64,000 nucleotides of DNA from assembly GCF_014204915.1 (NCBI RefSeq), contig NZ_JACHMH010000001.1:1-64000 (forward strand), in the 5' to 3' direction. Positions 40,408 to 48,842 of the stretch are shown here, one piece after another (within the stretch, counting starts at the first letter, position 1; every line of letters begins with the position of its first letter). Position numbers and translations under genes: made by a program. The DNA comes from Crossiella cryophila (lineage in GTDB: Bacteria > Actinomycetota > Actinomycetes > Mycobacteriales > Pseudonocardiaceae). The notes under the pieces were generated by a model, which saw nothing but the letters and a program-made list of their open reading frames with translations, did no database searches and was not told where the DNA came from.

Positions 40408-40458
40408 CACTGCCCCCGTCAACGAGGTTGACACGTCAACTATTCCCGGGGGCAGTGG
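40408..40458. promoter_or_regulatory. Nested palindromes between pirin and chitosanase
   Basis: Half-sites GTCAAC (40418-40423), GTTGAC (40427-40432) and GTCAAC (40435-40440) form two overlapping palindromes, with spacers GAG and AC, of the kind bound by MarR/TetR-type repressors. They are enclosed by a 12-bp inverted repeat, CCACTGCCCCCG (40408-40419) and its complement (40447-40458). That repeat could act as a terminator stem for the chitosanase gene. The position fits control of pirin. Confidence 0.5.
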
Positions 40459-40468
40459 CCTGCCGTGC

Positions 40469-41263
40469 CTACCTGATCTCGTAGCTGTCGCCGTAGACCT
40501 TCCACTTCAGCGGCGTCTTCAGGTCGAGGTTGCCGTTCTTGAGGAAGACCCGCTGCGCGGTGTCCACCCGGCTGGTGTTGCTGTGCGCGGGCTCCTGCTT
40601 CATCGCCCACACCCGCGCGTCCAGGAACGCGTTCAGCCAGGTGGTCTCGTTGCCGCCCTGGGACGGCGGCTTGGCGTTGCTCAGCGCGCGATTGCGGATG
40701 TGCGTGAAGTCCGGCGAACCCCAGCCGTCACCGTGCATGACGATGGCGTCGTAGTAGATGAACTGGCCGAGCGCCCTGGACAGGCCGTCCTTCTTGGCCT
40801 GGGATACGGCCGGGTTGAAGTACACCCGGTCCCGCTCGGACTCCTGGGCGGCCTTGAACGCCGCGTCCTTGGCCGCGGTCTGCCAGTCCTTGGTGTAGCT
40901 GGGATCCAGCCCCTCGTGCGAGGGCGTGCCGTTGACCTTGCGCAGCGCGGGCAGGTACTTCTCCAGCACGTTGCCCGGTTTGCGCTTCTTGTACAGCTCG
41001 ACCAGGTCCAGCATGTCCCCGGTGCCGGAACAGAAACCGATGATGCCCGCGGTGTAACCGCGTTTGTCGTTGATGTCCTCGATGTAGCCGAACCTGCCCC
41101 GCCAGTTCAGCGTGGAGTTCTCCGCGCTGGCCACGATTTGCATGGCGATGTCCTTCATGCGCGGGTCATTCAGGTCCGGCGCCGCCGGCGCGGCCTGAGC
41201 CGAACCGGTGACCAATGCGAAACAGGCGAGCAGGGTGGCCGCGATTCGACCAGGAATCCTCAC
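40469..41263 (-). CDS. csn: Secreted GH46 chitosanase
   Basis: 264 residues. A Sec signal peptide (VRIPGRIAATLLACFALVTG, cleavage near AQAAPA at 22-27) is followed by the GH46 catalytic domain. Catalytic Glu48 lies in SAENSTLNW and Asp66 in NDKRGYTAG, with the expected 18-residue spacing. Further family blocks are FCSGTGDML and YYDAIVMHGDG. It hydrolyses beta-1,4-glucosamine linkages of chitosan outside the cell. The start at GTG 41263 has a GGAGGAA Shine-Dalgarno 6 nt upstream; the longer frame to 41308 would spoil the signal peptide. Confidence 0.95.
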   Translation of the reverse strand: MRIPGRIAATLLACFALVTGSAQAAPAAPDLNDPRMKDIAMQIVASAENSTLNWRGRFGYIEDINDKRGYTAGIIGFCSGTGDMLDLVELYKKRKPGNVLEKYLPALRKVNGTPSHEGLDPSYTKDWQTAAKDAAFKAAQESERDRVYFNPAVSQAKKDGLSRALGQFIYYDAIVMHGDGWGSPDFTHIRNRALSNAKPPSQGGNETTWLNAFLDARVWAMKQEPAHSNTSRVDTAQRVFLKNGNLDLKTPLKWKVYGDSYEIR

Positions 41264-41362
41264 GTGGCTTCCTCCGAGTCTGCAGGGACTCGGCGGCGGT
41301 GCGGTCACGGTAAACGGCCCGCACCGCCCACCACAAGAGCTTTGATAGGAAAACTTACAAAC

Positions 41363-41773
41363 CTATTCCGCCGGGAGCTGGGTGAGCCGCCAGTGGTTGC
41401 CGAAGGGGTCGCGCAGGCCGACGTCGATGCCGTAGTCGTGCTGCTCGGGCTCGCCGATGAACTCCACGCCCTTGGCCTTGAGGTCCCGGTAGGTGGCCCA
41501 GACGTCCTTGGTGGCGAACCCGCCTGGACACATGTGCCCGGCCGCGACCAGCCCGCGCACGGTGGCCACGGTCTCCTCGTCCATCAGCGGCGGCAGCGGC
41601 AGGTTGAGCGCGATCGGCAGGTCCGGCTGGCCGGGGGCGGTCACCGAAAGCCAGCGCATGTGCTCGAACCGCACGTCGCCGTGCGGGCTGAAGCCCAGTG
41701 TGTTGACGTAGAAGTCGTACGCCTCGTCCTGGTCCAGAACCCAGACGTGCACCATGCCGACACCCGTGATCAT
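41363..41773 (-). CDS. VOC (glyoxalase/bleomycin-resistance fold) protein
   Basis: 136 residues with the paired beta-alpha-beta-beta-beta modules of the vicinal-oxygen-chelate superfamily. Landmarks are VHVWVLDQDEAYDFYVNTLGF near the N-terminus and GLRDPFGNHWRLTQ at the end. The substrate is not recognisable; such proteins include dioxygenases, isomerases and antibiotic-binding proteins. ATG 41773 is preferred (GGAAGG 6 nt upstream) over the longer frame to 41809. It follows the AraC-type gene on the same strand with a gap of about 75 bp, and the pair may be functionally linked. Confidence 0.88.
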   Translation of the reverse strand: MITGVGMVHVWVLDQDEAYDFYVNTLGFSPHGDVRFEHMRWLSVTAPGQPDLPIALNLPLPPLMDEETVATVRGLVAAGHMCPGGFATKDVWATYRDLKAKGVEFIGEPEQHDYGIDVGLRDPFGNHWRLTQLPAE

Positions 41774-41849
41774 GTGAAACCTTCCGCTAGCCGCTTGCTG
41801 TGCACTCACCGTAGGCAGGCAGCCCGCCGACTGGCTTCTCCAAAACTGC

Positions 41850-42245
41850 TCACTCCCGCGGCCGGGTCATCATCCGGACAAAACACCCGGGCACCGGGAG
41901 AAATGCCGGATGTGCCCGTTCCCGGTAGGAACTGGGACTTTCCCCGACAAATCGGCGGAATTGCGTGCTGAAGGAGCCGAGGCTGGTGAATCCGACCGCG
42001 AGGCAGACCTGCGTGACGGTGAGTTTCCGGTTGCGCAGCAACGCCTGGGCGCGTTCCAGCCTGCGGGTGAGCAGGTAACGGTGCGGGGTCTCACCGAAGG
42101 CGCGCTTGAAGCAGCGGCTGAAGTGGGACTGGGAGACCCGGGCCGCACGGGCCAGCGCGGGGATGTCCAGTGGTTCGGCGTAGCTGCTGTCGATCAGGTC
42201 CCGCGCCCGCAACAGGTGTCGCGCCAGCGGCACATCCCGGCCCAT
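41850..42245 (-). CDS. Small AraC/XylS-family transcriptional regulator
   Basis: 131 residues, essentially only the C-terminal DNA-binding domain with two helix-turn-helix motifs (LARAARVSQSHFSRCFKRAFG and VCLAVGFTSLGSFSTQFRRF). It has no ligand-binding domain, like MarA/SoxS-type regulators. The VOC gene directly downstream on the same strand is the most obvious candidate target. Confidence 0.9.
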   Translation of the reverse strand: MGRDVPLARHLLRARDLIDSSYAEPLDIPALARAARVSQSHFSRCFKRAFGETPHRYLLTRRLERAQALLRNRKLTVTQVCLAVGFTSLGSFSTQFRRFVGESPSSYRERAHPAFLPVPGCFVRMMTRPRE

Positions 42246-42266
42246 GCGGTCATTGTCGCCGCCGGG

Positions 42267-42926
42267 TCAGACAATCGCGTCCCGGTAGCGCCGGACGATC
42301 AGGTCCACCACCCGCTCGTGCGGGCCGAGTGGTTCGGCCACCACCGCGTGCCCGGCCACCCGCAGTGCCTGGTGGAACAGGCCGGGGGCGAGCAGCCAGG
42401 AGGCCACCGACACCCGGCGGCCGGTGCGGCGGGCGGTCTCCAGCGCGGTGCCGAGGCCGGGGGCGGCGGTGGTCACGTAGCCGATGGCGACCTCGTCGCC
42501 GAGGCGGTCGGCGAGCAGGGCGGCCGCGGTGCGCACCTCGGCCAGCGCGCCCTCATCAGAGGATCCGGCCGCACCGAGGACCACCGCGTCGCCGGGCCGC
42601 CAGCCCGCCTCGACCAGGCGTAACGCGGCCACGGCGATGAGTTCGGGGGCCGCGCCCAGTGCCGGGGCAAGGGTGATGTGGCGGCGGCCGCTGCGGGTGA
42701 TCTCGGCCGGGACGTCGCCCCGGACGTGGTAGCCGCTGGCCAGGAAGGCGGGCACCACGACGGCGTCATCCACCAGCACCTCGGCGAGCCGGGGTTCGCG
42801 GACGTCGGCGTAGGCGACGGTGACCGGCAGGCCGAGTTGGTGGCCGACGGCGGTGGCCAGGGCCTCGGTGGTGAGCGCGCCAGCCGGGTCCTTGGTGCCG
42901 TGCGCGACCAGGACCAGGGGCCTCAT
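42267..42926 (-). CDS. Sirohydrochlorin chelatase (CbiX/SirB-like)
   Basis: 219 residues: two CbiX-type half domains with the N-terminal active-site His in VLVAHGTKD and a second-half motif PAFLASGYHVRGDVP. It inserts Fe (or Co) into sirohydrochlorin. Next to nirBD the likely role is to make siroheme for nitrite reductase. The start overlaps the NnaR-type gene stop by 4 bp, so it is the last gene of nirB-nirD-nnaR-cbiX. Confidence 0.9.
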   Translation of the reverse strand: MRPLVLVAHGTKDPAGALTTEALATAVGHQLGLPVTVAYADVREPRLAEVLVDDAVVVPAFLASGYHVRGDVPAEITRSGRRHITLAPALGAAPELIAVAALRLVEAGWRPGDAVVLGAAGSSDEGALAEVRTAAALLADRLGDEVAIGYVTTAAPGLGTALETARRTGRRVSVASWLLAPGLFHQALRVAGHAVVAEPLGPHERVVDLIVRRYRDAIV

Positions 42927-44068
42927 CGCAGGGCTCCGGCCGGGGTGTCCAGGGCGACCCGGTAGCCGCGTTTGACCACGGTCTGGATCAGCCGGGGTTC
43001 GCCGAGGGCGGTGCGCAGGCGGCCGACCGCGGTCTCCACCGCGTGTTCCTCGCCGCCGGTTGGCAGGGCGTCGAGGAGTTCGGCCCTGGTGGCGACCCGG
43101 CCGCAGCGGCTGACCAGGGCCCGCAGCACGGCCATCGGCGCGGGGGCGACCGGGCGGTACTCGCCGTCGACGACGACGGCCTGGCCGCGGAGTTCGAGGG
43201 CCTTCCCGGCCACCCGCAGCCGTGGTGCGCGGGCGGCGAGTTCGGCGCCCAGGTGTCGGGCCAGCGCGCCGATCCGGCCCCGCTCGGGGGCGATCACCGG
43301 CACGCCGAGGGCGACCAGCGGGGCGGCGGTGATGGAGCCGACGCAGGCGACCAACAGGTCGGTGCGCAGTGCGGCGAGCAGGTCCTCGCGGCGGTTGCGG
43401 GTTTCCGCGTGGGACAACAGGTTCATCGCGGCGGGGGCGCTGGTGAAGGCCAGCGCGTCGACCTGGCCGAGGCTGATCGCGTCGAGCAGGCGGTCCAGCG
43501 GGGCCACGTCGGCAGGGCGGGACCAGCGGTAGACCGGGACCGGGACGACCTCGGCGCCGGCCGCGCGGAGCGGGTCGACGAACTCCGGCACCGGCGCGCC
43601 GTGTTCCTGGACCACGATGCGGCTACCCGCCACACCCAGGGAAAGCAGGTGCTGCAACAGGTCCGCGTTGGATTCCGAGGCAGGCGAGAAGGACTCGACC
43701 AGTCCGGCGGCCCGGATCGCGCCGCGGGCCTTGGGGCCGCGGGCGAGCACGGTGGCCCCGCCGAGCTGGTGCCGCAGTGCCGGGGCCAGGCCCCAGCCCT
43801 CGGCCGCCTCCAGCCAGCCGCGGAAGCCGATCGCGGTGGTGGCCACCACCACGTCCACCGGCGCGGCCAGCACATCCCTGGTGGCCGCGATCAGGTCGGC
43901 GTCGTCGGCCACCGGGGTGATCCGGATCGCCGGGGCGTGCAGCACGGTGGCGCCCCGGCGTTCCAGCAGTGCGGCCAGCTCCTCGGCGCGGCGGGCGGCG
44001 GTCAGGCCGACCGTGAACCCGGCGAGGGCGGGCAGCGCACCGTCCATTTCGGACGGTGTGGTGTTCAC
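42923..44068 (-). CDS. nnaR: NnaR-type regulator: HemD-like domain plus winged helix
   Basis: 381 residues. The N-terminal 260 residues resemble uroporphyrinogen-III synthase (FTVGLTAARRAEELAALLERRG; ALAFTSAPAAMNLL). The C-terminal 100 residues form an OmpR-type winged helix (MAVLRALVSRCGRVATRAELL ... ETAVGRLRTALG ... VVKRGYRVAL). Proteins of this kind (NnaR in Streptomyces and mycobacteria) activate nitrate/nitrite assimilation together with GlnR. The location between nirD and the chelatase fits both regulation and siroheme synthesis. The start at GTG 44068 has GGAG 5 nt upstream and overlaps the nirD stop by 4 bp. Confidence 0.85.
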   Translation of the reverse strand: MNTTPSEMDGALPALAGFTVGLTAARRAEELAALLERRGATVLHAPAIRITPVADDADLIAATRDVLAAPVDVVVATTAIGFRGWLEAAEGWGLAPALRHQLGGATVLARGPKARGAIRAAGLVESFSPASESNADLLQHLLSLGVAGSRIVVQEHGAPVPEFVDPLRAAGAEVVPVPVYRWSRPADVAPLDRLLDAISLGQVDALAFTSAPAAMNLLSHAETRNRREDLLAALRTDLLVACVGSITAAPLVALGVPVIAPERGRIGALARHLGAELAARAPRLRVAGKALELRGQAVVVDGEYRPVAPAPMAVLRALVSRCGRVATRAELLDALPTGGEEHAVETAVGRLRTALGEPRLIQTVVKRGYRVALDTPAGALR

Positions 44069-44403
44069 GGCAGCTCCACGTAGACGGTCCCGGCGTCGAC
44101 CCGGACCGCGTAGCGGGGCAGTGAGACCGCTGGGCTGTCCAGGCATTCGCCGGTGCGCAGCGCGAACGGTTGCTTGTGCATTGGCGAGGTCACCACCGGC
44201 TCGCCGCCCCGGTCGCCGACGATGCCGCGGGAGATCACGGCCGCCTGGCTGAACGGGTCGATGTTGCCCAGTGCGTGCACCTGGCCGTCGTGGGTGCGGA
44301 ACAGGGCCACCTGCACACCGCCCGGCAGCAGGGCGGCGGCCCCGCGTTCGGGCAGCAGGGCGGTGTAGCGGCACACCGGAACCCAGGCGTCGACTGCGGT
44401 CAT
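44065..44403 (-). CDS. nirD: Nitrite reductase small subunit NirD
   Basis: 112 residues, Rieske-like fold (VPVCRYTALLPERG; VHALGNIDPFSQAAVISRGIVGD; SPMHKQPFALRTGECLD). The Cys/His cluster ligands of true Rieske proteins are absent, as is normal for NirD. It partners NirB in NADH-dependent reduction of nitrite to ammonium. Both ends overlap neighbours by 4 bp (ATGA). Confidence 0.95.
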   Translation of the reverse strand: MTAVDAWVPVCRYTALLPERGAAALLPGGVQVALFRTHDGQVHALGNIDPFSQAAVISRGIVGDRGGEPVVTSPMHKQPFALRTGECLDSPAVSLPRYAVRVDAGTVYVELP

Positions 44404-46889
44404 GGTGCGGTCACCTCCGGTATACCCAGCAGCACGGGCACTGGTTGCCCGCGCTCGCTGCGGAACGAGATGCTCGGATCGGGGGTGCCGGGCGCGTTGA
44501 CGAAGGAGGCGAAGCGGCTCAGCTTCTCCTCGTCCTCCAGCACCCCGCGCCACTCGTCGGCATAGCCTTCGACGTGCTGGGCCATCGCGGTTTCCAGCTC
44601 GGCGCCGATGCCAAGGCTGTCCTCGACAACGACCGCGCGCAGGTGGTCCAGGCCGCCGTCCATGGCCTCGATCCAGCCCGCGGTGCGCTGCAACCGGTCC
44701 GCGGTGCGCACGTAGAACATCAGGAACCGGTCGATCAGCCGGATCAGTGTCTCTCTGTCCACATCGGACACCAGCAGGTCGGCGTGCCGAGGGGTGAAGC
44801 CGCCGTTGCCGCCGACGTAGAGGTTCCAGCCCTCCTCGGTGGCGATCACGCCGAAGTCCTTGCTCCTGGCCTCGGCGCATTCCCTGGCACAGCCGGAAAC
44901 GCCGGCCTTGATCTTGTGCGGGGAGCGCAGGCCGCGGTAACGCAGTTCCAGTTCCACCGCGAGGCCGACCGAGTCCTGCACGCCGTAGCGGCACCAGGTC
45001 TGGCCAACGCAGGACTTCACCGTGCGCAACGCCTTGCCGTAGGCGTGCCCGGACTCGAAGCCCGCGTCCACCAGCCGCCGCCAGATCAGCGGGAGCTGGT
45101 CCACGGTGGCGCCGAACAGGTCGATCCGCTGACCGCCGGTGATCTTGGTGTAGAGGTCGAAGTCCCTGGCCACCTCGGCGATGACGAGCAGTTTGGCCGG
45201 GGTGATCTCGCCGCCGGGGATGCGCGGCACCACCGAGTAGGTGCCGTTGCGCTGGATGTTGGCCAGGAAGTGGTCGTTGGTGTCCTGCAGGGTGGCCTGT
45301 TCGCCGTCGAGCACGTGCCGGGAGCCGAGCGAGGCCAGGATCGAGGCCACTACCGGCTTGCAGATGTCACAGCCGCGGCCGGTGCCGTGCTTGCCGACGA
45401 GTTCGCTGAAGGTGCGCACGCCGGTGGCCCGCACGATCTCGAACAGCTCGGCCCTGGAGTGGCTGAAGTGCTCGCACAGCGCGGTGGACTGCTCGACGCC
45501 ACAGGCGGTGAGCAGTTGTTTGAGCATGGGCACGCAGGAGCCACAGCCGGTGCCGGCCTTGGTGCAGGACTTCAGCGCCGGTACGTCCGCACAGCCGCTT
45601 TCCGTGATGGCACAGCGGATCTGGGCCTTGGTGACGGCGTGGCAGGAGCAGACCTGGGCGTCGTCGGGCATCGCGCTGATACCCACACCCGCGCCCGCGC
45701 CGGGTCCGGCGAGCAACGCGCCGGGTTCGCCGGGCAGCGGGCGGCCGACCAGCGGGCGCAGCAGCGCGTAGGCCGAGGCGTCGCCCACCAGGACCCCACC
45801 GAGCAGGGTGGACGCGTCGTCGGAGATCACGAGCTTCTGATAGCGGCCGGAGACCGGATCGCTGTGCACGACCTCAAGGGCGTTGGCCGCAGTGGCGTGC
45901 GCGTCGCCGAAGCTGGCCACGTCCACGCCGAGCAGTTTGAGCTTGGTGGCGGTGTCCGCCCCGGTGAACTCGGCCGCGCCGCCCAGCAGCCGGTCCGCGA
46001 CCACCTCGGCCATCGCGTACCCGGGTCCGACCAGGCCGTAGACCTGGCCACCCGCGAGCGCGCACTCGCCGATCGCGTAGACGTCCGAAGCCGTTGTGCG
46101 GCAGGAGGAATCAACCACGATGCCACCGCGTTGGCCAACCCCGAGCCCGGCCGTTCGGGCGAGCTGGTCCCGCGGCCGGATCCCGGCGGAGAACACCAGC
46201 AGCCCGGTCTCCAGCGCGCCGCCGTCGGAGAGAGCCAGCCGCAGTCCGGGTTCGACCGACTGCACTGACACTCCACAGTGGACAGTGATACCCAGGCTCT
46301 CGATCTGCCTGCGCAGCAACGCGCCGCCACCCTCGTCCACCTGCACCGGCATCAGCCGAGGGGCCAGTTCGACCACCGCGGTGGTCAACCCAAGGCCGCG
46401 CAACACGTTCGCCGCCTCCAGGCCGAGCAGCCCGCCGCCCACCACCACGCCGGAGCCGACATCCTTGGCCGCGGCCCGGATCTCGTCCAGGTCGGCGATG
46501 GTGCGGTAGACGAAGCAGCCCGGCAGGTCGTGACCGGGCACCGGCGGCACGAACGGGGCCGAACCGGTGGCCAGCACCAGCGCGTCGTAGGCCAGCACCC
46601 GACCGCTCGCGGTGATGACCGTGCGGGCGACGGTGTCCAATGCGGTCGCCGGATCACCCAGACACAGTTCGACCTGCTCATCGCCGTCGAACTCCGCGCC
46701 GGGCAACCGCAGCGCCAGCTCATCCCAACTGTCCACATAGGACGAGAGCGCGACCCGGTCGTAGGCCGGGCGTGGTTCCTCGGCCAGCACCACGATCCGC
46801 CAGGCCCCGGTCAGATCCCGTTCCCGGACCGCCTGCACCAGGCGGTGGCCGACCATGCCGTTGCCGACGACGACGAGCGTGCGAGACAT
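44400..46889 (-). CDS. nirB: Nitrite reductase large subunit NirB, NAD(P)H-dependent
   Basis: 829 residues. An FAD/NAD-binding N-terminus (VVVGNGMVGHRLVQ) and a pyridine nucleotide site (GVVVGGGLLGLEAANVL) precede a BFD-like [2Fe-2S] domain (CSCHAVTKAQIR ... GCGSCVP) and a second Cys region. The C-terminal nitrite/sulfite reductase domain has the siroheme/[4Fe-4S] Cys set (CVGQTWCRYG and SGCARECAEA). It reduces nitrite to ammonium in the cytosol. The start at ATG 46889 has GGAGGAA upstream. It is the first gene of the leftward operon nirB-nirD-nnaR-cbiX, with a GlnR-like box 71-95 bp upstream. Confidence 0.96.
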   Translation of the reverse strand: MSRTLVVVGNGMVGHRLVQAVRERDLTGAWRIVVLAEEPRPAYDRVALSSYVDSWDELALRLPGAEFDGDEQVELCLGDPATALDTVARTVITASGRVLAYDALVLATGSAPFVPPVPGHDLPGCFVYRTIADLDEIRAAAKDVGSGVVVGGGLLGLEAANVLRGLGLTTAVVELAPRLMPVQVDEGGGALLRRQIESLGITVHCGVSVQSVEPGLRLALSDGGALETGLLVFSAGIRPRDQLARTAGLGVGQRGGIVVDSSCRTTASDVYAIGECALAGGQVYGLVGPGYAMAEVVADRLLGGAAEFTGADTATKLKLLGVDVASFGDAHATAANALEVVHSDPVSGRYQKLVISDDASTLLGGVLVGDASAYALLRPLVGRPLPGEPGALLAGPGAGAGVGISAMPDDAQVCSCHAVTKAQIRCAITESGCADVPALKSCTKAGTGCGSCVPMLKQLLTACGVEQSTALCEHFSHSRAELFEIVRATGVRTFSELVGKHGTGRGCDICKPVVASILASLGSRHVLDGEQATLQDTNDHFLANIQRNGTYSVVPRIPGGEITPAKLLVIAEVARDFDLYTKITGGQRIDLFGATVDQLPLIWRRLVDAGFESGHAYGKALRTVKSCVGQTWCRYGVQDSVGLAVELELRYRGLRSPHKIKAGVSGCARECAEARSKDFGVIATEEGWNLYVGGNGGFTPRHADLLVSDVDRETLIRLIDRFLMFYVRTADRLQRTAGWIEAMDGGLDHLRAVVVEDSLGIGAELETAMAQHVEGYADEWRGVLEDEEKLSRFASFVNAPGTPDPSISFRSERGQPVPVLLGIPEVTAP

Positions 46890-46959
46890 GCACTTCCTCC
46901 TCATCCGCCGGTGGCCGGGTCCTGCCGCCATCGTCACGAGCGGCCGTGTCGGACCCGGG

Positions 46960-46984
46960 TCACCGGTGTTGCACCCGCGTTACG
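46960..46984 (-). promoter_or_regulatory. GlnR-like box upstream of nirB
   Basis: On the minus strand the site reads GTAAC-N6-GCAAC-N6-GAC. It matches the actinobacterial GlnR pattern gTnAC-N6-GaAAC at the first two half-sites. It lies 71-95 bp before the nirB start, a usual position for activation under nitrogen limitation. Confidence 0.6.
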
Positions 46985-47017
46985 AAAAACTCCCACTCCT
47001 GGTCAGGAGGCTGTGCG

Positions 47018-48346
47018 TCACACGCCCGCGTGCGCGAGGCTGGGCACCCGCAGCGCGAACACCCGTCGCCGCAGGTAGCACCACCAGGTCACGGCCAGGC
47101 ACAGGCCGTAGAAGGCGAGGAAGGTGTAGAGCGCGGGGGCCAGCGAGCCGCTGCTGGTCAGCGACATCGCGAAGGCCCTGGTGATCAGGAAGCCACCGAG
47201 CGCGCCGACCGCGCCCGCGATGCCGATCACCGCCGCGGCCTGGCGTTTGGCCTGCGCGGGATCGGCGACCCTGGCGGCGAAGATGGCCGGGATCATCCGG
47301 TAGGTCGAGCCGTTGCCCACGCCCGCGGTGATGAACAGCCACAGGAACGAGCCGAGGAAGAGCGGGAAGCTGTGCTGGGCCAGTCCGGCCAGCACCCCCG
47401 CCACGCCGAAGCCCATGGTGACGAAGGTCCACAGCGTCACCCGCCCGCCGCCCCAGCGGTCGGCCAGCCAGCCGCCGATCGGCCGGGACAGCGAGCCGAC
47501 CAGCGCGCCGAGGAAGGCGAAGTACCCGGCCTTGGACTCGGGGAAGGTCCGGTTGATCAGCAGCGGCAGCGCGGCGGAGTAGCCGATGAAGGAGCCGAAG
47601 GTGCCGATGTAGAGGAAGGACATCACCCAGGTGTGCGGCTGCCAGATGGCCGCGGCGTAGGAGCGGAAGTCGGAGCGGGCCACGGTCAGCGAGTCCATGA
47701 ACAACCAGGAGCAGGCCACCGCGATGATGATCACCGGCAGCCACATCAGCCCCGCCCAGACCAGGTTGATCCCGGTGGCGGTGGAGATCACCAGCGGCAC
47801 CGCCAACTGCACCACGGCCACCCCGAGGTTGCCGCCCGCCGCGTTCAGCCCGAGCGCGAAACCCTTGCGGGATTCGGGGTAGAAGAAGGAGATGTTGGCC
47901 ATCGAGGAGGCGAAGTTGCCACCGCCAAGGCCCGCGGTGCCCGCCGCGATCAGGAACATCCAGTACGGCGTGCCGGGGTCGGAGACGCACCAGGCGAGCA
48001 GGCCGGTCGGGATGAGCAGCAGGCTGGCGCTGACCGCGGTCCAGGCCCGGCCGCCGAAACGCGGCACCGCGAAGGTGTAGGGCAGCCGCAGCAGCGACCC
48101 GAGCAGAGTCGGCAACGCGACCAGCCAGAACAACTGGTCGACGGAGAAGGCGAAGCCCGCGGCGGGCAGGCTGACTGTGACCACACTCCAGAGCAGCCAG
48201 ATGGAGAAGCCCAGGTGCTCGGCCAGGATGGAGAACACCAGATTCCGGTTCGCCACCCGGCGCCCGGTACGCGCCCAGAACCCGGGGTCCTCGGGCTCCC
48301 AGTGGTCGATCCAGCCTCGGCGCGGGGTGCGGACGGCGGTGGTCAC
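47018..48346 (-). CDS. narK: NarK-type nitrate/nitrite transporter (MFS)
   Basis: 442 residues with 12 hydrophobic segments of the major facilitator superfamily. The nitrate signature regions are AGTAGLGGGNFASSMANISF and, in the second half, AGVGNGSTYRMIPAIF. The WEPEDPGFW segment near the N-terminus is common in actinobacterial NarK. It imports nitrate, or exchanges nitrate and nitrite. The start at GTG 48346 has GGAGG 5 nt upstream. It lies upstream of nirB on the same strand with a 128-bp gap, so it is probably a separate transcription unit with common control. Confidence 0.93.
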   Translation of the reverse strand: MTTAVRTPRRGWIDHWEPEDPGFWARTGRRVANRNLVFSILAEHLGFSIWLLWSVVTVSLPAAGFAFSVDQLFWLVALPTLLGSLLRLPYTFAVPRFGGRAWTAVSASLLLIPTGLLAWCVSDPGTPYWMFLIAAGTAGLGGGNFASSMANISFFYPESRKGFALGLNAAGGNLGVAVVQLAVPLVISTATGINLVWAGLMWLPVIIIAVACSWLFMDSLTVARSDFRSYAAAIWQPHTWVMSFLYIGTFGSFIGYSAALPLLINRTFPESKAGYFAFLGALVGSLSRPIGGWLADRWGGGRVTLWTFVTMGFGVAGVLAGLAQHSFPLFLGSFLWLFITAGVGNGSTYRMIPAIFAARVADPAQAKRQAAAVIGIAGAVGALGGFLITRAFAMSLTSSGSLAPALYTFLAFYGLCLAVTWWCYLRRRVFALRVPSLAHAGV

Positions 48347-48391
48347 GGCGGCCTCCAGTTCTCGGGGACGCGCCGAAGTTAGGCAGTGGGG

Positions 48392-48418
48392 ATTACCCGG
48401 GGTGTTGCGGCGTGTGAC
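48392..48418 (-). promoter_or_regulatory. Weak GlnR-like site upstream of narK
   Basis: The minus strand reads GTCAC-N5-GCAAC-N7-GTAAT. The outer half-sites keep the 22-bp spacing of a GlnR box, but the inner one is shifted by a base. It lies 46-72 bp before the narK start. Tentative. Confidence 0.3.
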
Positions 48419-48467
48419 ACGGCCGCGAACTCCTCCGCACGGCGGCGGGCGGGTGGGTGTGAGGCGG

Positions 48468-48827
48468 CTAGCCCTCCTTGGCCCCGCCCTGCTCCTCCAC
48501 CACGTCCTCAACCGCCCCAGGCAACCGCTGCCACTTCAACTTGACCTCGAAATGCCCCTGCATCCCCGTCCGCGCGATCACCGCCCCCGCCTGCGCGTCC
48601 AGCTTCACGCCGAACTTCAGCTCGACCTCGTCCGGCGCCAGGGTCTGGAACTGGCGGAGGGCGGCCATCGCGGCCACCTGGACCTCGCCAAGGGCGGACT
48701 CGAAGCTGGAGCGGGCTTTCTGCAGGACCTGGCCGGGGCGGGCGGCGCGGACCACGCCGGGTTGTTCCTCCACCTCGACGGTGACCTCGCCGCCCTCGGC
48801 CAGCTCGAATCGAACCAGTTCGCTCAC
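48468..48827 (-). CDS. CU044_2847 family protein (trypsin-co-occurring domain)
   Basis: 119 residues. Small beta-rich protein: VRFELAEGGEVTVEVEE, a central helix (FESALGEVQVAAMAALRQFQ) and VELKFGVKLDAQAGAVIAR. This matches the CU044_2847 family, which commonly occurs next to trypsin-like proteins in actinobacteria and cyanobacterial conflict or signalling systems. A trypsin-like gene does lie at the head of this operon. The function is unknown. The start at GTG 48827 has GAGGGGAG upstream. It is last in the pknG-type operon. Confidence 0.8.
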   Translation of the reverse strand: MSELVRFELAEGGEVTVEVEEQPGVVRAARPGQVLQKARSSFESALGEVQVAAMAALRQFQTLAPDEVELKFGVKLDAQAGAVIARTGMQGHFEVKLKWQRLPGAVEDVVEEQGGAKEG

Positions 48828-48842
48828 TGTGCTCCCCTCGAC

